The translations under genes were made by a program, and so were the position numbers. This document shows, in pieces, positions 10,229 to 22,630 of a DNA stretch of 64,000 nt (position 1 is its first letter; each line of letters begins with the position of its first letter). The notes under the pieces were generated by a model. That model had not been told where the DNA came from. It made no database searches and worked only from the letters and a program-made list of their open reading frames with translations. Source of the DNA: Cokeromyces recurvatus (lineage: Eukaryota > Mucoromycota > Mucoromycetes > Mucorales > Mucoraceae); assembly GCF_025118155.1 (NCBI RefSeq), contig NW_026251389.1, positions 1 to 64,000 of the forward strand, given 5' to 3'.

Positions 10229-12154
10229 CCACATCAATACTTACAGCTACAACACTCGACCCAGTAGGATGTCGTCTCAGCAAATACTATTCAAACTGGA
10301 CAAAAATTCCCATCAACTCATTCGTCGACACCATAATTCAACACGGTTACAAGATTCATTTTCATACTGCTCCACCTAAAACAATAAATCCAACATCAAT
10401 TCACCCTCTATCTCAAGATCAAATACCTCTGATCGATCAGACCATCCAAGAACTCTTATCCAAACAAGCAATAGAACCTGTTTCCCCAGAATCGGTTCAA
10501 CAAACACCAGGGTTTTACAGCTCCATGTTTGTCATCCCCAAGAGAAATGGGGGCATTCGCCCAGTCTTCAATCTCAAGCGCCTCAACCAATACCTTCACG
10601 CTCCTCATTTCAAAATGGACACATTACGAGAAGTATCATTAATGATCCATCCAAACGATTACCTAGTCTCAATCGACTTATCGGACGCATTCCTTCACAT
10701 AGGTCTCCATCCAGACTCAAGACGGTTTTTACGTCTGAAATGGAAAGGTCAAGTCTACCAGTGTCGTACAATCGCTTTTGGTTTAGCCTCAAGTCCCTAT
10801 GTCTTTACCAAAGTCTGCAAGCCCATTTTAGAACACTTACGCTGTCAAGGCATCAGGATCTCTGCTTACTTGGACGACTGGCTCTTGGTAGCAGACAGCA
10901 AAGAATTAGCTCTTCAACAATCTCAAAAGGTGGTTTCTCTTCTTCAACAACTAGGTTGGCTCGTCAACTTCAAGAAGTCGGTCTTAACACCCACGCAACA
11001 ACTAGAACACCTCGGCTTTGTATTGAATACCTCAAAGATGACAGCGTCTCTCCCTCTCAAGAAACTTCGCGACATCCGGCGATCGATCAAGCAAGTGTTG
11101 GACAAGCCCAATCGTCAAACTCCTCGAGTAATACACAGCTTGACGATGCGAATACAGGCAGCTACGTTTGCAATTTTTCCAGCTCGACTGTATACTCGAC
11201 ATCTCCTGTATTACAAGAATCAAACGGTCAAGACGGATGCCGATTGGGACAAACCTCGACCATTAGATCAAGCCAGTCTGGAGGAACTCTCATGGTGGTA
11301 TCACAACCTTAAGAAATGGAATGGTCGTTCATTCCTACCGTTAACACCGACTCAAACTATTTTTGTGGATGCGAGCGATACGGGTTAGGGCTACAGTTGG
11401 AAACAGCATCGAGCTCATGGTTATTGGACTTCAATGGAGGCGGAGCAATCAATCAATTGGAGAGAGCCTAAAGCGGCCCCACCTGGCTCTCAAGACTTTT
11501 CCCATTCCGGAGAACTCTACAGTGCTGATCAAGACAGACAACACCACCAGTCTTTCATACATCAACAAACAAGGCGGGACACGTTCTCTCCCATTACTGG
11601 AACTGGCAACCGAAGTTTGGAATTGGTGCCTTCACAACAAGATAATGATTCAAGCACAACATATCAGTGGAATACACAACACTATAGCCGATATGGAATC
11701 TCGTCGAACATTTTTCAAGAATCAGTGGCAAATCCGCCCATCGATTTTCCACCAGATGAATCAACTGTTGGGCCCGTTCTCGATCGACCTCTTCGCCGAC
11801 AGGACAACCAAACTGTTACCAAAGTACGTGTCTTGGCTTCCCGATCCGGACGCTATCCATACGGATGCGTTTACCATCCCATGGACGAAGTTTCCACATC
11901 CTTACATCAATCCACCTTGGAACCTCATCACTCGGGTACTCCACAAGATTATACGAGAAAAACTTCCCCGGGCCACTCTAGTTGTGCCATACTGGCCCAG
12001 CGCGATTTGGTTTCCTCTAATTCAACGTCTAGCACTAACGGATCCATGGCTCCTGCCCCCACAATCGGTGCAAACGACATCCCCCAAAACTCCACACCCA
12101 CTGTTACCTCGGAATTGGATGCTCTCCGTGTGGACATTATCAGGAATAAACTAG
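10177..12154 (+). pseudogene. DIRS reverse transcriptase - RNase H - methyltransferase ORF, broken
   Basis: The frame opens after a TGA near 10175, just beyond the CAA-rich tract. Reverse transcriptase motifs include IPKRNGGIRPVFNLKRLN, YLVSIDLSDAF and the catalytic box SAYLDDWLLV. RNase H begins TIFVDASDTG and then meets a TAG (11386-11388) where the family has tryptophan (DTGWG). A second lesion near 11475 shifts the frame inside INWRE-x-KAA, so the rest continues in the 11363-12154 frame: TDNTTSLSYINKQGG (RNase H), then the DIRS methyltransferase-like domain DLFADRTTKLLPKYVSW...YINPPW. RT copies RNA into DNA and RNase H removes the template. Two lesions make this copy non-autonomous. Confidence 0.85.
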
Positions 12155-13146
12155 TGCATAAACACCTCAATGCACAAGCGGTTGAGGATCTACTAGTAAG
12201 GCAGTTGGCAAACAATGGGACTAATCGGGGCTACCCTAAGAGTCAGTTACGTTTTCTGGCCTGGGCTACTAATAATGGGATTTCTTATACGGCTTACACT
12301 CCTACGGATCTAGTAAACTTTCTGGCTGACATGCGTCAAGAGCATAATCTACTGGCTTCCACTCTTAAGTCTTTACGTACAGCGGTGGCTCATCTCCATG
12401 ACAACTCTAAAAGTATTAGCGAAAGTGAACTGAATAACTCTTATATAGACCATATGTCAAAGGAAGATCCTCCAGTGTCTATACACCGGCCAACTATTGA
12501 TGTGTCTCCAGCTTTTGTCTATGCTCGATCTATTGCTTCCAGATCCTCTACTCCGATCCTGTTGTTGCAACAGAAATTGGCTTTTCTCCTGGCAATGGCT
12601 GCTTTTCTCCGTCCGTCTGACCTGGTTCGTATCCCCTATGCGTCGTGTTCCGTACCAGAAAATGGTCATCTTCAGTTTCAAGTGGTCGCACCGAAAGAAA
12701 CTCGCAGTAAACGCCCTATTATCAAACCTTTCACGGTTCACCCACATACAGAGGATTACGAATTATGTCCCGTTCAATGCTTTAAAGCAATTCAAGATCA
12801 TCCGACACTACAAGCTCGTCCAGACAATTCGACTCTCTTTGTCAAGTCCAACAATATAAAAGAATCGTTATCCGTATCGACTGTTTCTAAGTGGTTACAT
12901 CGTCATTTCATCTCTTTGTGTACAAATGAACCTGGGGTCTCTATTCGATCGTTGGCATCTTCTAGGGCATTAGATTTAGGTATTTCTCGAGACAGCATTG
13001 TGGCTCTTGATAACTGGGCTTCATCAGAAACATTTGTTCGTCATTACCAGCGGAATCAAATGGCGCAAGTTGACTTCACATCGACGATTCTATCCAGTCA
13101 AGACGAATTTTTTGATGCTTCTGATTCCTTTCAAGCTCTGGATTAG
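11434..13146 (+). CDS. DIRS tyrosine recombinase (integrase), open reading frame
   Basis: Open over 570 codons. The first ~200 residues are the alternative reading of the RNase H/methyltransferase region, so the real protein probably starts near 12050 (around the MAPAPTIG segment). Recombinase features are an N-terminal SAM-like DNA-binding part (QLRFLAWATNNGISYT...), LRPSDLVRI with the first catalytic Arg, SIRSLASSRALDLGISRD as the H/K-x-x-R box, and FVRHYQRN with the nucleophilic Tyr. These enzymes integrate circular DIRS DNA by site-specific strand exchange. It looks intact, in contrast to the upstream RT frame. The stop at 13144-13146 overlaps the 25-bp terminal repeat. Confidence 0.75.
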   Translation: MEAEQSINWREPKAAPPGSQDFSHSGELYSADQDRQHHQSFIHQQTRRDTFSPITGTGNRSLELVPSQQDNDSSTTYQWNTQHYSRYGISSNIFQESVANPPIDFPPDESTVGPVLDRPLRRQDNQTVTKVRVLASRSGRYPYGCVYHPMDEVSTSLHQSTLEPHHSGTPQDYTRKTSPGHSSCAILAQRDLVSSNSTSSTNGSMAPAPTIGANDIPQNSTPTVTSELDALRVDIIRNKLVHKHLNAQAVEDLLVRQLANNGTNRGYPKSQLRFLAWATNNGISYTAYTPTDLVNFLADMRQEHNLLASTLKSLRTAVAHLHDNSKSISESELNNSYIDHMSKEDPPVSIHRPTIDVSPAFVYARSIASRSSTPILLLQQKLAFLLAMAAFLRPSDLVRIPYASCSVPENGHLQFQVVAPKETRSKRPIIKPFTVHPHTEDYELCPVQCFKAIQDHPTLQARPDNSTLFVKSNNIKESLSVSTVSKWLHRHFISLCTNEPGVSIRSLASSRALDLGISRDSIVALDNWASSETFVRHYQRNQMAQVDFTSTILSSQDEFFDASDSFQALD

Positions 13147-13569
13147 CATAATAACATTTCCTATTTTGTTCCGACGGTCTCAAGAAATTCTCTGTCATGA
13201 GCTGACTTGTAATGTTATGTTTCATGATTAAACATGCGGATCATAAATTCATTTAAGAAATTCTATCCTGACTCTCTCTTGATCCGCTCCATCTAATAAT
13301 ATTAAAATCACTAACACTTTGTTGTCAACAATATACCTAATTCGGTCGTAACTAATACTTTTCTGATTCACATCCTATCCTCAGACCTCTTTAACAATTC
13401 TTATAAATACCCCATCAGTTTAAATTCATAAATAAAATGATTGACTTTAGAACTATTGTTCGGTCTCGTTGACTCTTTTGTCTTATTATTATTTTTATTT
13501 TCTAATATTTTTATTTGATATTTTAAAAGAAATATCACATTCTCTCGAGAAATTTCTTTCGACTGAGAA

Positions 13570-13818
13570 TTGCTATTTAGACCTGAAGAACAAAATAGGA
13601 AATGTTATTATGCCCACCCTTCAAATTTTTATTTACTTTATTATATTTGGTCTTTCCCTCCCTTCTTTCTTATTATTTGACCGAGCTCAAATTCGATTGA
13701 TAGTATAATATTAGAATTTTATTCCTTTATATATCTTTGAATTCGCTATTAAATAAAGATTCAAGAAGATTCTAGCATAATAACATTTCCTATTTTGTTC
13801 TTCAGGTCTAAATAGCAA
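13570..13818. repeat. 44-bp inverted repeats at the DIRS 3' end (putative internal complementary region)
   Basis: TTGCTATTTAGACCTG... (13570-13613) is perfectly inverted at 13775-13818. The part GCATAATAACATTTCCTATT also occurs in direct orientation at 13146-13170, right after the recombinase stop. DIRS elements need complementary terminal copies to circularise, so a repeat layout of this kind is expected there. Confidence 0.7.
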
Positions 13819-13863
13819 GTGCGACATCATTTTGGCAAATACTGTACAATCCTTGTCCGTTTT

Positions 13864-14640
13864 TTAAGTAATATAGACGTCATAAATTCCATAAAGTGAA
13901 AACATTGAAACCATTTTTTGAGTTAGTGTATCAAAACCTGACTCGTCAATAAAAACAAAGTTTTTTGTAAAATCCATGTTGGTGCCCATCCACTCTTGCA
14001 CCCACTTTAATCTCTTTTCTAAATTTTTTTCATTGTTACGAGGTCTTGGATGCAACGTGACGACTTTTAAAGAGAGATTACATTGGTCCTTCATAAACTC
14101 ATTGACTCCAGACTTCTTAATATCAAACCCTTCGAAAGCTGCTGTCAAACTTTCTACAGCATCAGTTATAACAGCAGAAGAATTTTCATCAAAAAAATTA
14201 ATCAAATGCCGTTTGTGTGGTTTCTGAAGCTTAAGAACAGGCCGGTTACTGCGGTTAGTCTTTTTTTCCAATTCATAGTTATCAGGGTCGCTTAGGTACT
14301 TCTGATACCAGTTATTTGCGGTGCTATGGTTCACATTAGCTCTGAAAGCCGTAGCATGAACGGATAAGCCTTTTTGAAGCCTCCAATAAAAAAACAAACC
14401 ACAAGTTGTTCCATCGTGCATTTCACATTTTTGCCCTTCACTTGAGCCAGTATCTTTTACACCCTTACTGTTTACCAGCTTCTGCACTGTTATTTTCAGA
14501 CATTTCGACGTCCAAAGGTTTGTTTTTCAGGTACTCCTCGAAATCTGTCAGTTTATTTAAATTGTAAGGATCGCCTTCAATCTCGAAATCCATAGCTTCA
14601 GTTCCATCCTCATTCGTAATATTGCCGGAACAGTCTTTAC
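13864..14640 (-). pseudogene. IS630/Tc1-superfamily transposase, 3'-truncated
   Basis: The minus-strand frame from 14487 shows a helix-turn-helix (FRANVNHSTANNWYQKYL), a FFDENSSAVITDAVESL block and FVFIDESGFD, the first catalytic Asp of the DDE_3 domain. The D and E that should follow are absent because the frame ends at 13864 beside the DIRS 3' end. An N-terminal acidic stretch (EDGTEAMDFEIEGDPYNL, about 14530-14620) lies in a different frame, so a frameshift near 14470 is also present. The inner part of the element was probably lost when the DIRS copy arrived or by later deletion. Confidence 0.7.
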
Positions 14641-14701
14641 GTAAAAAAAAAAAAGAAGTTCATTAAGAATTATGAGAAGTAAAAATAAGAAGATAAAAAT
14701 A

Positions 14702-14770
14702 ATGTTCAGACTTAAGTTCACAGTGTGTTCCAAATCAAGTTCGAAGAGTGTTCCAAATTAAGTTCGAACT
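14702..14770 (+). repeat. Three tandem 23-bp repeats at the inner edge of the right arm
   Basis: Units at 14702-14724, 14725-14747 and 14748-14770. The last two read GTGTTCCAAAT(C/T)AAGTTCGAA plus two bases; the first is degenerate. The identical block occurs inverted at 4733-4801. Spacing and position suggest iteron-like binding sites or a promoter array, but no function is shown. Confidence 0.75.
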
Positions 14771-16018
14771 TTGTCTTAATTTAATTGGCTGAGTATTCCA
14801 ATTTATTTTCAAAAAATGTACCACTAATTTCAAGCTTTAAGTAATAGCACCTTTTTATTTTCCAAAATATCATGTCTCCTAATAACAAACGTATAAAAAA
14901 TCCAAAAGATTACTTAAGTCAAACTGCTCCCAACAAGTGGAATACAATCGATTTACTTCAGCTATATTGTAGTAATCAAGATGAAACAATCTCTGAAACA
15001 TTTAACAAATTGAAGAGAGAAGTGAATAAAGTGGGTACTATTAGAAAATCATATGGAAATGCAGCTGGACGTATTATCAATGAATTAGAAACTATGCTAT
15101 GCTAGAAATTATGTCAAGTAAAGAAAACTCACCACCACCGCAACAAAATCAATCACAACAACATGGCAATAATGGAGAATCATCAAATGTGTTAAATAAC
15201 TTTGGAAAAATCGCGTCTGTTACTAACATTGTTAATCAAGGAAATGTAAGTATACAAGTTATTGTTTTGATCAGTCACAGTTGATTAACCTTGTAATTAG
15301 GGAAATAATAATAAACGAAAAGCTGAAGAGGGTGAAATCTATATACTATGTGTTTGAAAACCTTTTCAACAGCTAACTTTTTTTTTTTGTATATGTAGTA
15401 AAAGAATAGAAACTCGTGCCACATAAATATGAATATTGTATTTACTCTTCCCTTATTTTTAGGATAATGTATTGATTGAAAAAGGCAAGAAGAGATACAT
15501 TTTTTTTTCCTGCATTGGCACCTTCTAAACCAAGACATCAACCTCGGGTATCACCATCAGATATCGAACTTTTAAAAGCAGTATATGTTGTCAAAATAGA
15601 TGATGAAACATATAGCAATATCTCACAAGAGACAGTAGACGAATATACCTTAAATATGGAAGAACAAGCATCAAATCATTGTATTATGACACTTCCAAAT
15701 GTAGTAGCTTTCTTGAAAAAATCACTCGATCAAGATTTAGATGATTTACCAAAATATGTGTGGAACCATGGATATGACCCCAACTTGAATGATGAAGAAA
15801 AAACAATGATTAAGTTAATCAGATTTATTTTGACAGATTATGTCTCCAATTGCGAAAAAAAAAATCAATGCTTGCTTGTACCAAACAATGAGTAAACACC
15901 GTTTGTCGAGCATGTGGTCCCAATATTCAAGTATTCCGCCTCTACGACAAAACTATTGTCTTTTTTACGGTTACTATTGTTTTTATTCGAAAATAAAAAT
16001 ACCCTAAATAACTCATAT
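14704..16018 (+). repeat. Right arm of the 1.31-kb inverted duplication
   Basis: Near-identical reverse complement of 3487-4801. Unlike the left arm, the sequence continues on its outer side into the rest of the gene, so this is the more complete copy. Confidence 0.92.
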
Positions 16019-16706
16019 ACGTTTATATTATAGGTGCGAAAAGGGTCTTGAATACTCTAAAATACTTGCTATCTGTATGCCCAATGATGCAACAAAAAAA
16101 ATAATGGATGGAATTGGAATTGCATCTACAGATGGAATGGAAGAAGTACTGGTTGAATCATCTGGGTATGGAAATCATTAACAACCTATTACACGATCTA
16201 TTCTAATCTCTGTTTTTAATATAATATGACGTAGTGAATCAGACAATGGCCATACTATTGAAGATTCGATAAAATTAATGGAATGTGCTGCCATATGCTT
16301 AAAACAAGAAATGAATAAGTATGGAGAGGCATCGTTTGAAACGATGCTAAAGCGTAAAATGCTTTGCCTCCAAATCAATGAAAATAAAATCACCCTGTTA
16401 TCTATGAAAGTTTTAAGAGATGGAAAATGGGCATGCGTAACCGAGCGTTCGGCGGTCGTGCCTAGAAAGTGAGAAGACAAAAGATATTGGTTGCCAGTCA
16501 TGGAATTAATCATGAAGTTGAAGGTATATTAATAAAAAAACATTGTTTATACACTAAATGAAATTTGAATTAATTTATTTTCCATTTAAATTCAGGTGTC
16601 ATTGGAGAATCAAAACAAGGTTATCAATGACTTGATTGATGAAAACATCGGTTGGAAGAGCGTTCCCCACGAACAAAGGATAAAAAATCAAACCATTGAA
16701 TACTAA
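14872..16706 (+). pseudogene. Dispersed Mucoromycota-type gene of unknown function, multiply broken
   Basis: The likely ancestral order is MSPNNKRIKN... (14872), SSKENSPPPQQNQ... (15113), an intron (from 15247), a block from about 15463 to 15892 ending VPNNE, TPFVEHVVPIFKYSAS to 15969, an intron to 16034, CEKGLEYSKILAICMP to 16165, an intron, ESDNGHTIEDSIKLMEC to 16514, an intron, and a short last exon ending NQTIEY (stop 16704-16706). Lesions: a duplicated ATGCT at 15094-15103, a T9 run near 15500 that breaks the frame, TAA at 15893-15895, and TGA where W is expected after AVVPRK (about 16469). The C-terminal pattern VLVESSG...HTIEDSIKLME and the long helical tail match a family I remember only as hypothetical proteins. 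Relation to the genes at 5809 and 53790 is inferred from the same order of motifs. Function unknown. Confidence 0.65.
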
Positions 16707-17044
16707 GTTAATAATAAAGTTCTTTTCTAAAAAAAAACAAAAAAAAAAGTTTATTTTTGCCTTTACTGCATTGATGAAATAGCTGTTAAATAATTCAAAC
16801 AGGATGGATAAATTTTTTTTCAAACAAATTGTGATTTTTTATCATGAATGTTGAATATTATACATACCCGTACCAAGGAAAAGATGTTTTCGTGTAGAAA
16901 CTGTTATGGCTGGACATTTGAAAAGCCTTATAATGAATTTACTTCAAAAAGTCAATTCTTGCCTTAGAATATTTAAACTTCAAAAACAATTGAAAATGGC
17001 CCCAATGTAAAAGAAAATATTTGTAATTTAATTCCAGAGGTGTA

Positions 17045-17102
17045 CAGTCTAAGAAAATAGGTTGAGTCGCTCTCTCTTGACCCAATCTATTTTCTTCAAC
17101 TG
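17045..17102. repeat. 58-bp palindrome with Tc1-like ends
   Basis: CAGT...ACTG flanked by TA on both sides, with AAGAAAATAGGTTGAGTC facing its imperfect inverse across an 8-bp loop. This may be an extremely reduced Tc1/mariner derivative or a footprint; alternatively a structured RNA. Confidence 0.45.
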
Positions 17103-17371
17103 TAATTAGTGAAATACTTACTGACTCTTTACAATATTATTATAGATGTAACATATATTTAGTAGATAACCGACGATGATAAAGCAAAACAGACAAAAGT
17201 TTTCAACTTTATGGCAAATGATTTATCTCATATTTATGCTTTACCATGAATTCCACGATTAGTGTAATATATACATAAACGCTGTTGCATTACCATATCT
17301 TCTAATTGCTCTGTTTCTTTAGGAAAACAACATAAATCGTCAATATCATCCTATACATGAATCATAATTAG

Positions 17372-17512
17372 ATAAAAGAAGTCTTTGAAGAACATAACAA
17401 AGATGTATATGAAGATAATGACGATGAAGAGGAGAAGGAGCGACTTTCATCCGTCTTATCTGTTGATCATCATCCACATAGAACAACCAAGTATTATTTT
17501 GTACATGAGTAA
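17372..17512 (+). pseudogene. Short acidic coding remnant
   Basis: 46 codons reading KEVFEEHNKDVYEDNDDEEE... and then DHHPHRTTKYYFVHE, ending at TAA. The composition looks protein-coding and unlike the surrounding DNA, but there is no start and no recognisable domain. Possibly an exon relic of another dispersed gene. Confidence 0.25.
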
Positions 17513-18264
17513 CCTATAGAAATAATGGAGGAATAGGCAGAGCCATAGTAATGAAATAACCGTGAAATGAAAAAGCATTATCGAATTCGTTTTTACGAGG
17601 TAAAATGAACAAAATAAAGAATCATATCTCAGCAACATACAATATACCATAATCGATATAGATCAATACAACACGTCTAGACTATGATTTTTTTTAGATA
17701 TTTTTGTATTTTACTCCTTTCTAAATGTTTTTTATACCGAGTCCGTGATTCTTGGATTGGCTGTCAAAAAAACTCTCTTGTGCAGACTAAAAATTCTATT
17801 TTTTTTTTGTCCCAAAAATTCTATTTTCAAATACAAAATACTGTAATTAGCCTATATCGAAATACGTGAGATTATAATTTATATTCTATCAACCCTTTGA
17901 TTTATATGTATTTATTTTAAATAACTTTATCATTTTATATTTCTTCATTTCAAGGCATATATTGACTAATTGCTCGACACTTAACTATGCAGGCTTACTT
18001 TAGGTGTAAGCAAATGATCTATGACATGCTGATATATTATTTTTAAGCATTTTTCTTTTTATGACCTTTTGACAGATTAAACATAATAATTGAGTAATAC
18101 ACCTAAGCTATTTAGATATTCAACAAAATATCTCACATGACATGTTATATCATTTACTTTGCGGGAAAAAAAAATAACTGCATGATTCATGCTGTGACTT
18201 CATTGGTCCAAGTATGATTCTTATCTTCCCCTTTTCTTTTTTCCTTTACATTTAAAAATAAAAC

Positions 18265-20179
<1,915 letters not shown>

Positions 20180-20282
20180 TAATATAATTAATAAAACTTT
20201 ATATTTTTAATACTATATACAATGTAGAAGTAAATATAAATACATATAAATATTTATATATCTATACAGATGTGTTTGTGTG

Positions 20283-21890
20283 TTAAATAAATTTTGGAGA
20301 GTTTGAACAGATTGCAAATAAAAGACCAGCTACTAGTCCAGCACAAGGTAATGTAATAAACCAAGAAAAGAAACACCAACATAATGCCTTCCAGTTAACC
20401 GCCTTATAACCTTTAGTATTACATAAACCAATAGCAGCTGAAGCGCCTGTAATACAATGTGTTGTAGAGACTGGCAAGCCAATCTGAGAACAAGTGAGTA
20501 CGGTTAAAGCTGCTGATAATTCTGCACAGAAGCCTCTTGAAGGTGTAAAGTACGTAATGTTATTACCCATAGTACGCATTACACGATAACCCAATAAAGT
20601 TAAACCGAGATCAATACCAACGCCACCATAAACTAAGATCCAAATAGGAATAGGGGTTTTACCAGATACATCTATACGTGCTGTACTCCAAACCTCATAG
20701 ATGGAAGAAATAGGCCCTATTGCATTAGATACATCATTTGAACCATGTGCAAAGGACGCCATACAAGCTGTAATGACTTGAAGGAAACGGAATAGATATT
20801 CAGCATCATCTTCGAAAAGTTCTGTATGAGCATGGACATTTTGAAGTTTTTTATTATCAAGGTTACGAACATCTTGTTTAATACCGTTAAGGGCTAGTTT
20901 CAAGAATTTGGACTTTAATTTTGAAGCATTGTATATAAACCAGTTTTGTTGTTTATTTGGTTGTTGAACATCTTCATCTTGAATCACTTCAGTTTCACCG
21001 TTGCCGTCATGATCCTTGATTTTTTCGATATTTGATGTTTGAGCTATAAGTTCAATATCTTGGTCAACCTCAGTATCGGCGGGCTCTTCAATCATAGGTC
21101 TTGTCTTTAAAAATGGAGTAACAAATATATGATACCATTTGAGATCTTCTTTACCCTTGATTCGACGTACAGCCCAAGGACAAAGGAAAAACTGACAAAA
21201 GAGGGCACAGACAACAGCTACAATTAAAGCAATACCTACGATCAAACCAATATGCATTTTATCTGCACCACCACCAGGAGCTTTAAAGATAATGTAAAAT
21301 GATTCAATACCAGCTGTGAAAAAGAAGTAAATAGGTACTAAACGAATACCCCACTTGAAGCTATCAACACGACGTAAAATTGCATATTTAGTAATCGAAT
21401 AGATGACAGCAGCTACACAACCAGCAGCAACAGGACTAATAAACCATGAAGCAATAATTTGAGCAACGCCATCCCATCCCCAAGTGATAGAATTGAAACC
21501 AAAGGCAGAGATACCAGTACCAATGACAGCACCAACAACTGAATGTGTTGAACTAACTGGCCATCCAAACCTAGTAGCAGTGAGGACCCAAGTAGCAGAA
21601 CCTACAATAGCACAAAGCATGGCCAGCATAAGCATCTCAGGCTGATCAACATAGTAAGACACAGACAGAATCCCGCCTTTAATTGTCTCTGCAGTTGCTG
21701 CACCTAATAAGACAGCACCACCAAATTCTGTAAAACATGCAACAATACAAGCTTGAGCTAATGTTAAGGAACCTGCTGAGACTGACGTAGCAAATGAGTT
21801 TGCAACATCATTTGCACCGATACCAAATGCATCTATAAAGGCGACGACCATACCCACTGCAAAAATCCAGGTATAATCATGTATTTCCAT
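20283..21890 (-). CDS. PHO89: Sodium/phosphate symporter, PiT family (PHO89-like)
   Basis: 535 codons without introns. Membrane protein of the inorganic phosphate transporter family with the duplicated signature: GANDVANSFATSVSAGSLTL near residue 25 and GSNDVSNAIGPISSIYEVW in the second half. About ten to twelve hydrophobic helices surround a long cytoplasmic loop (about residues 255-340) rich in acidic and Q/N residues. Fungal members import phosphate with Na+ at the plasma membrane, especially under phosphate limitation. Yeast Pho89 is slightly longer (574). A CACGTG motif, the Pho4-type site in yeast, lies about 850 bp upstream (22740-22745). Similarity to mammalian SLC20 is also strong. 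Confidence 0.95.
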   Translation of the reverse strand: MEIHDYTWIFAVGMVVAFIDAFGIGANDVANSFATSVSAGSLTLAQACIVACFTEFGGAVLLGAATAETIKGGILSVSYYVDQPEMLMLAMLCAIVGSATWVLTATRFGWPVSSTHSVVGAVIGTGISAFGFNSITWGWDGVAQIIASWFISPVAAGCVAAVIYSITKYAILRRVDSFKWGIRLVPIYFFFTAGIESFYIIFKAPGGGADKMHIGLIVGIALIVAVVCALFCQFFLCPWAVRRIKGKEDLKWYHIFVTPFLKTRPMIEEPADTEVDQDIELIAQTSNIEKIKDHDGNGETEVIQDEDVQQPNKQQNWFIYNASKLKSKFLKLALNGIKQDVRNLDNKKLQNVHAHTELFEDDAEYLFRFLQVITACMASFAHGSNDVSNAIGPISSIYEVWSTARIDVSGKTPIPIWILVYGGVGIDLGLTLLGYRVMRTMGNNITYFTPSRGFCAELSAALTVLTCSQIGLPVSTTHCITGASAAIGLCNTKGYKAVNWKALCWCFFSWFITLPCAGLVAGLLFAICSNSPKFI

Positions 21891-22510
21891 TTTATAAATG
21901 AATATTTAATATTAAAAAATATTAATTACTAGTAAAATAAATAATAATAATAAAATGAAAAAAATGTTCTGTAACTTAATTTATTTTTCTGCTTCTCTTT
22001 TATATAAATATGCATTAGATTAATTAACATAGTTTCTTCGTATAGTTTTTTTTTTTTCCTTGGCTCTAAACCAATCAATATTACTTATGAGACGCACGCT
22101 AATCAATGCAGTTTGTAGAAAGGGGATTAAGAATCTTAAAGATTTATCTATAAAATAAAAAAGAATAAATGGAAAATCTAAATTTCTAACCTTTATCTAA
22201 AATCAGAGATAAAAAAAAAAGTATATACAGATATAAAAGTTGAAATAACTGAAACAACTTTGAAAGCTTATAGTCAGAAAATAAAGAAAAATATCTGAAA
22301 ATGACTAAAGCCAGGCAATTGCTCCTGTATTAATACACGTAAGGTAATTCAATTTACCATATCCAGTGAAGTATTTTATTTTTTTTTAGAACATTGGCAG
22401 GAAATTTGATTAGCTACCGATTATTTTTCTAAATTTTGAAACTGAATAAAGTTGATATCAATGCTGTTTATAATTAAAAATTATGTATAATAATTTTATT
22501 TTAGTTTTAT

Positions 22511-22630
22511 TTTTAAAAAGAAAAAAGAAAAAAGGAAGAAAAAAAAAAAGAAAAAGAAAAAAGGAAGAAAAAAAAAAAGAAAAAAAAAAAGAAAAAATAG
22601 AAAAAATAGAAAAAAAAGAAAAGAAAAAAA
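22511..22630. repeat. Purine-rich AAAAAG microsatellite
   Basis: About 120 bp of nearly pure A and G (AAAAAGAAAAAGGAAG-type units). Strong strand asymmetry; such tracts can exclude nucleosomes. It lies in the upstream region of the phosphate symporter. Confidence 0.8.

Larger units (their letters stand above)
9362..13818 (+). mobile_element. DIRS-like tyrosine-recombinase retrotransposon, degenerate
   Basis: A gag-like ORF, then reverse transcriptase, RNase H and a DIRS-type methyltransferase-like domain, then a tyrosine recombinase in an overlapping frame, in the order known for DIRS1-group elements. These integrate by recombinase, not by a DDE integrase, and make no target duplications. 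The 5' end is cut by the LTR at 9361. The 3' end carries a 44-bp inverted repeat (13570-13613 / 13775-13818) whose first 25 bp also occur at 13146-13170, consistent with an internal complementary region. Confidence 0.85.
16707..18264. other. Spacer between the repeat region and the gene-rich region
   Basis: AT-rich. It holds a polyadenylation-like AATAAAG followed by A-rich runs (16712-16750), a 58-bp palindrome (17045-17102) and a short coding-like remnant (17372-17512). The last ~60 bp before 18265 are pyrimidine-rich, as in the other leaders here. No gene can be supported. Confidence 0.6.

Noticed and set aside
10022..10283. Minus-strand ORFs rich in Val or Cys
   Set aside because: They are antisense readings of the CAA-rich tract in the DIRS element.
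16712..16750. Poly-A after AATAAA as a sign of a retroposed gene copy
   Set aside because: The pseudogene retains intron sequences and no flanking direct repeats were found.
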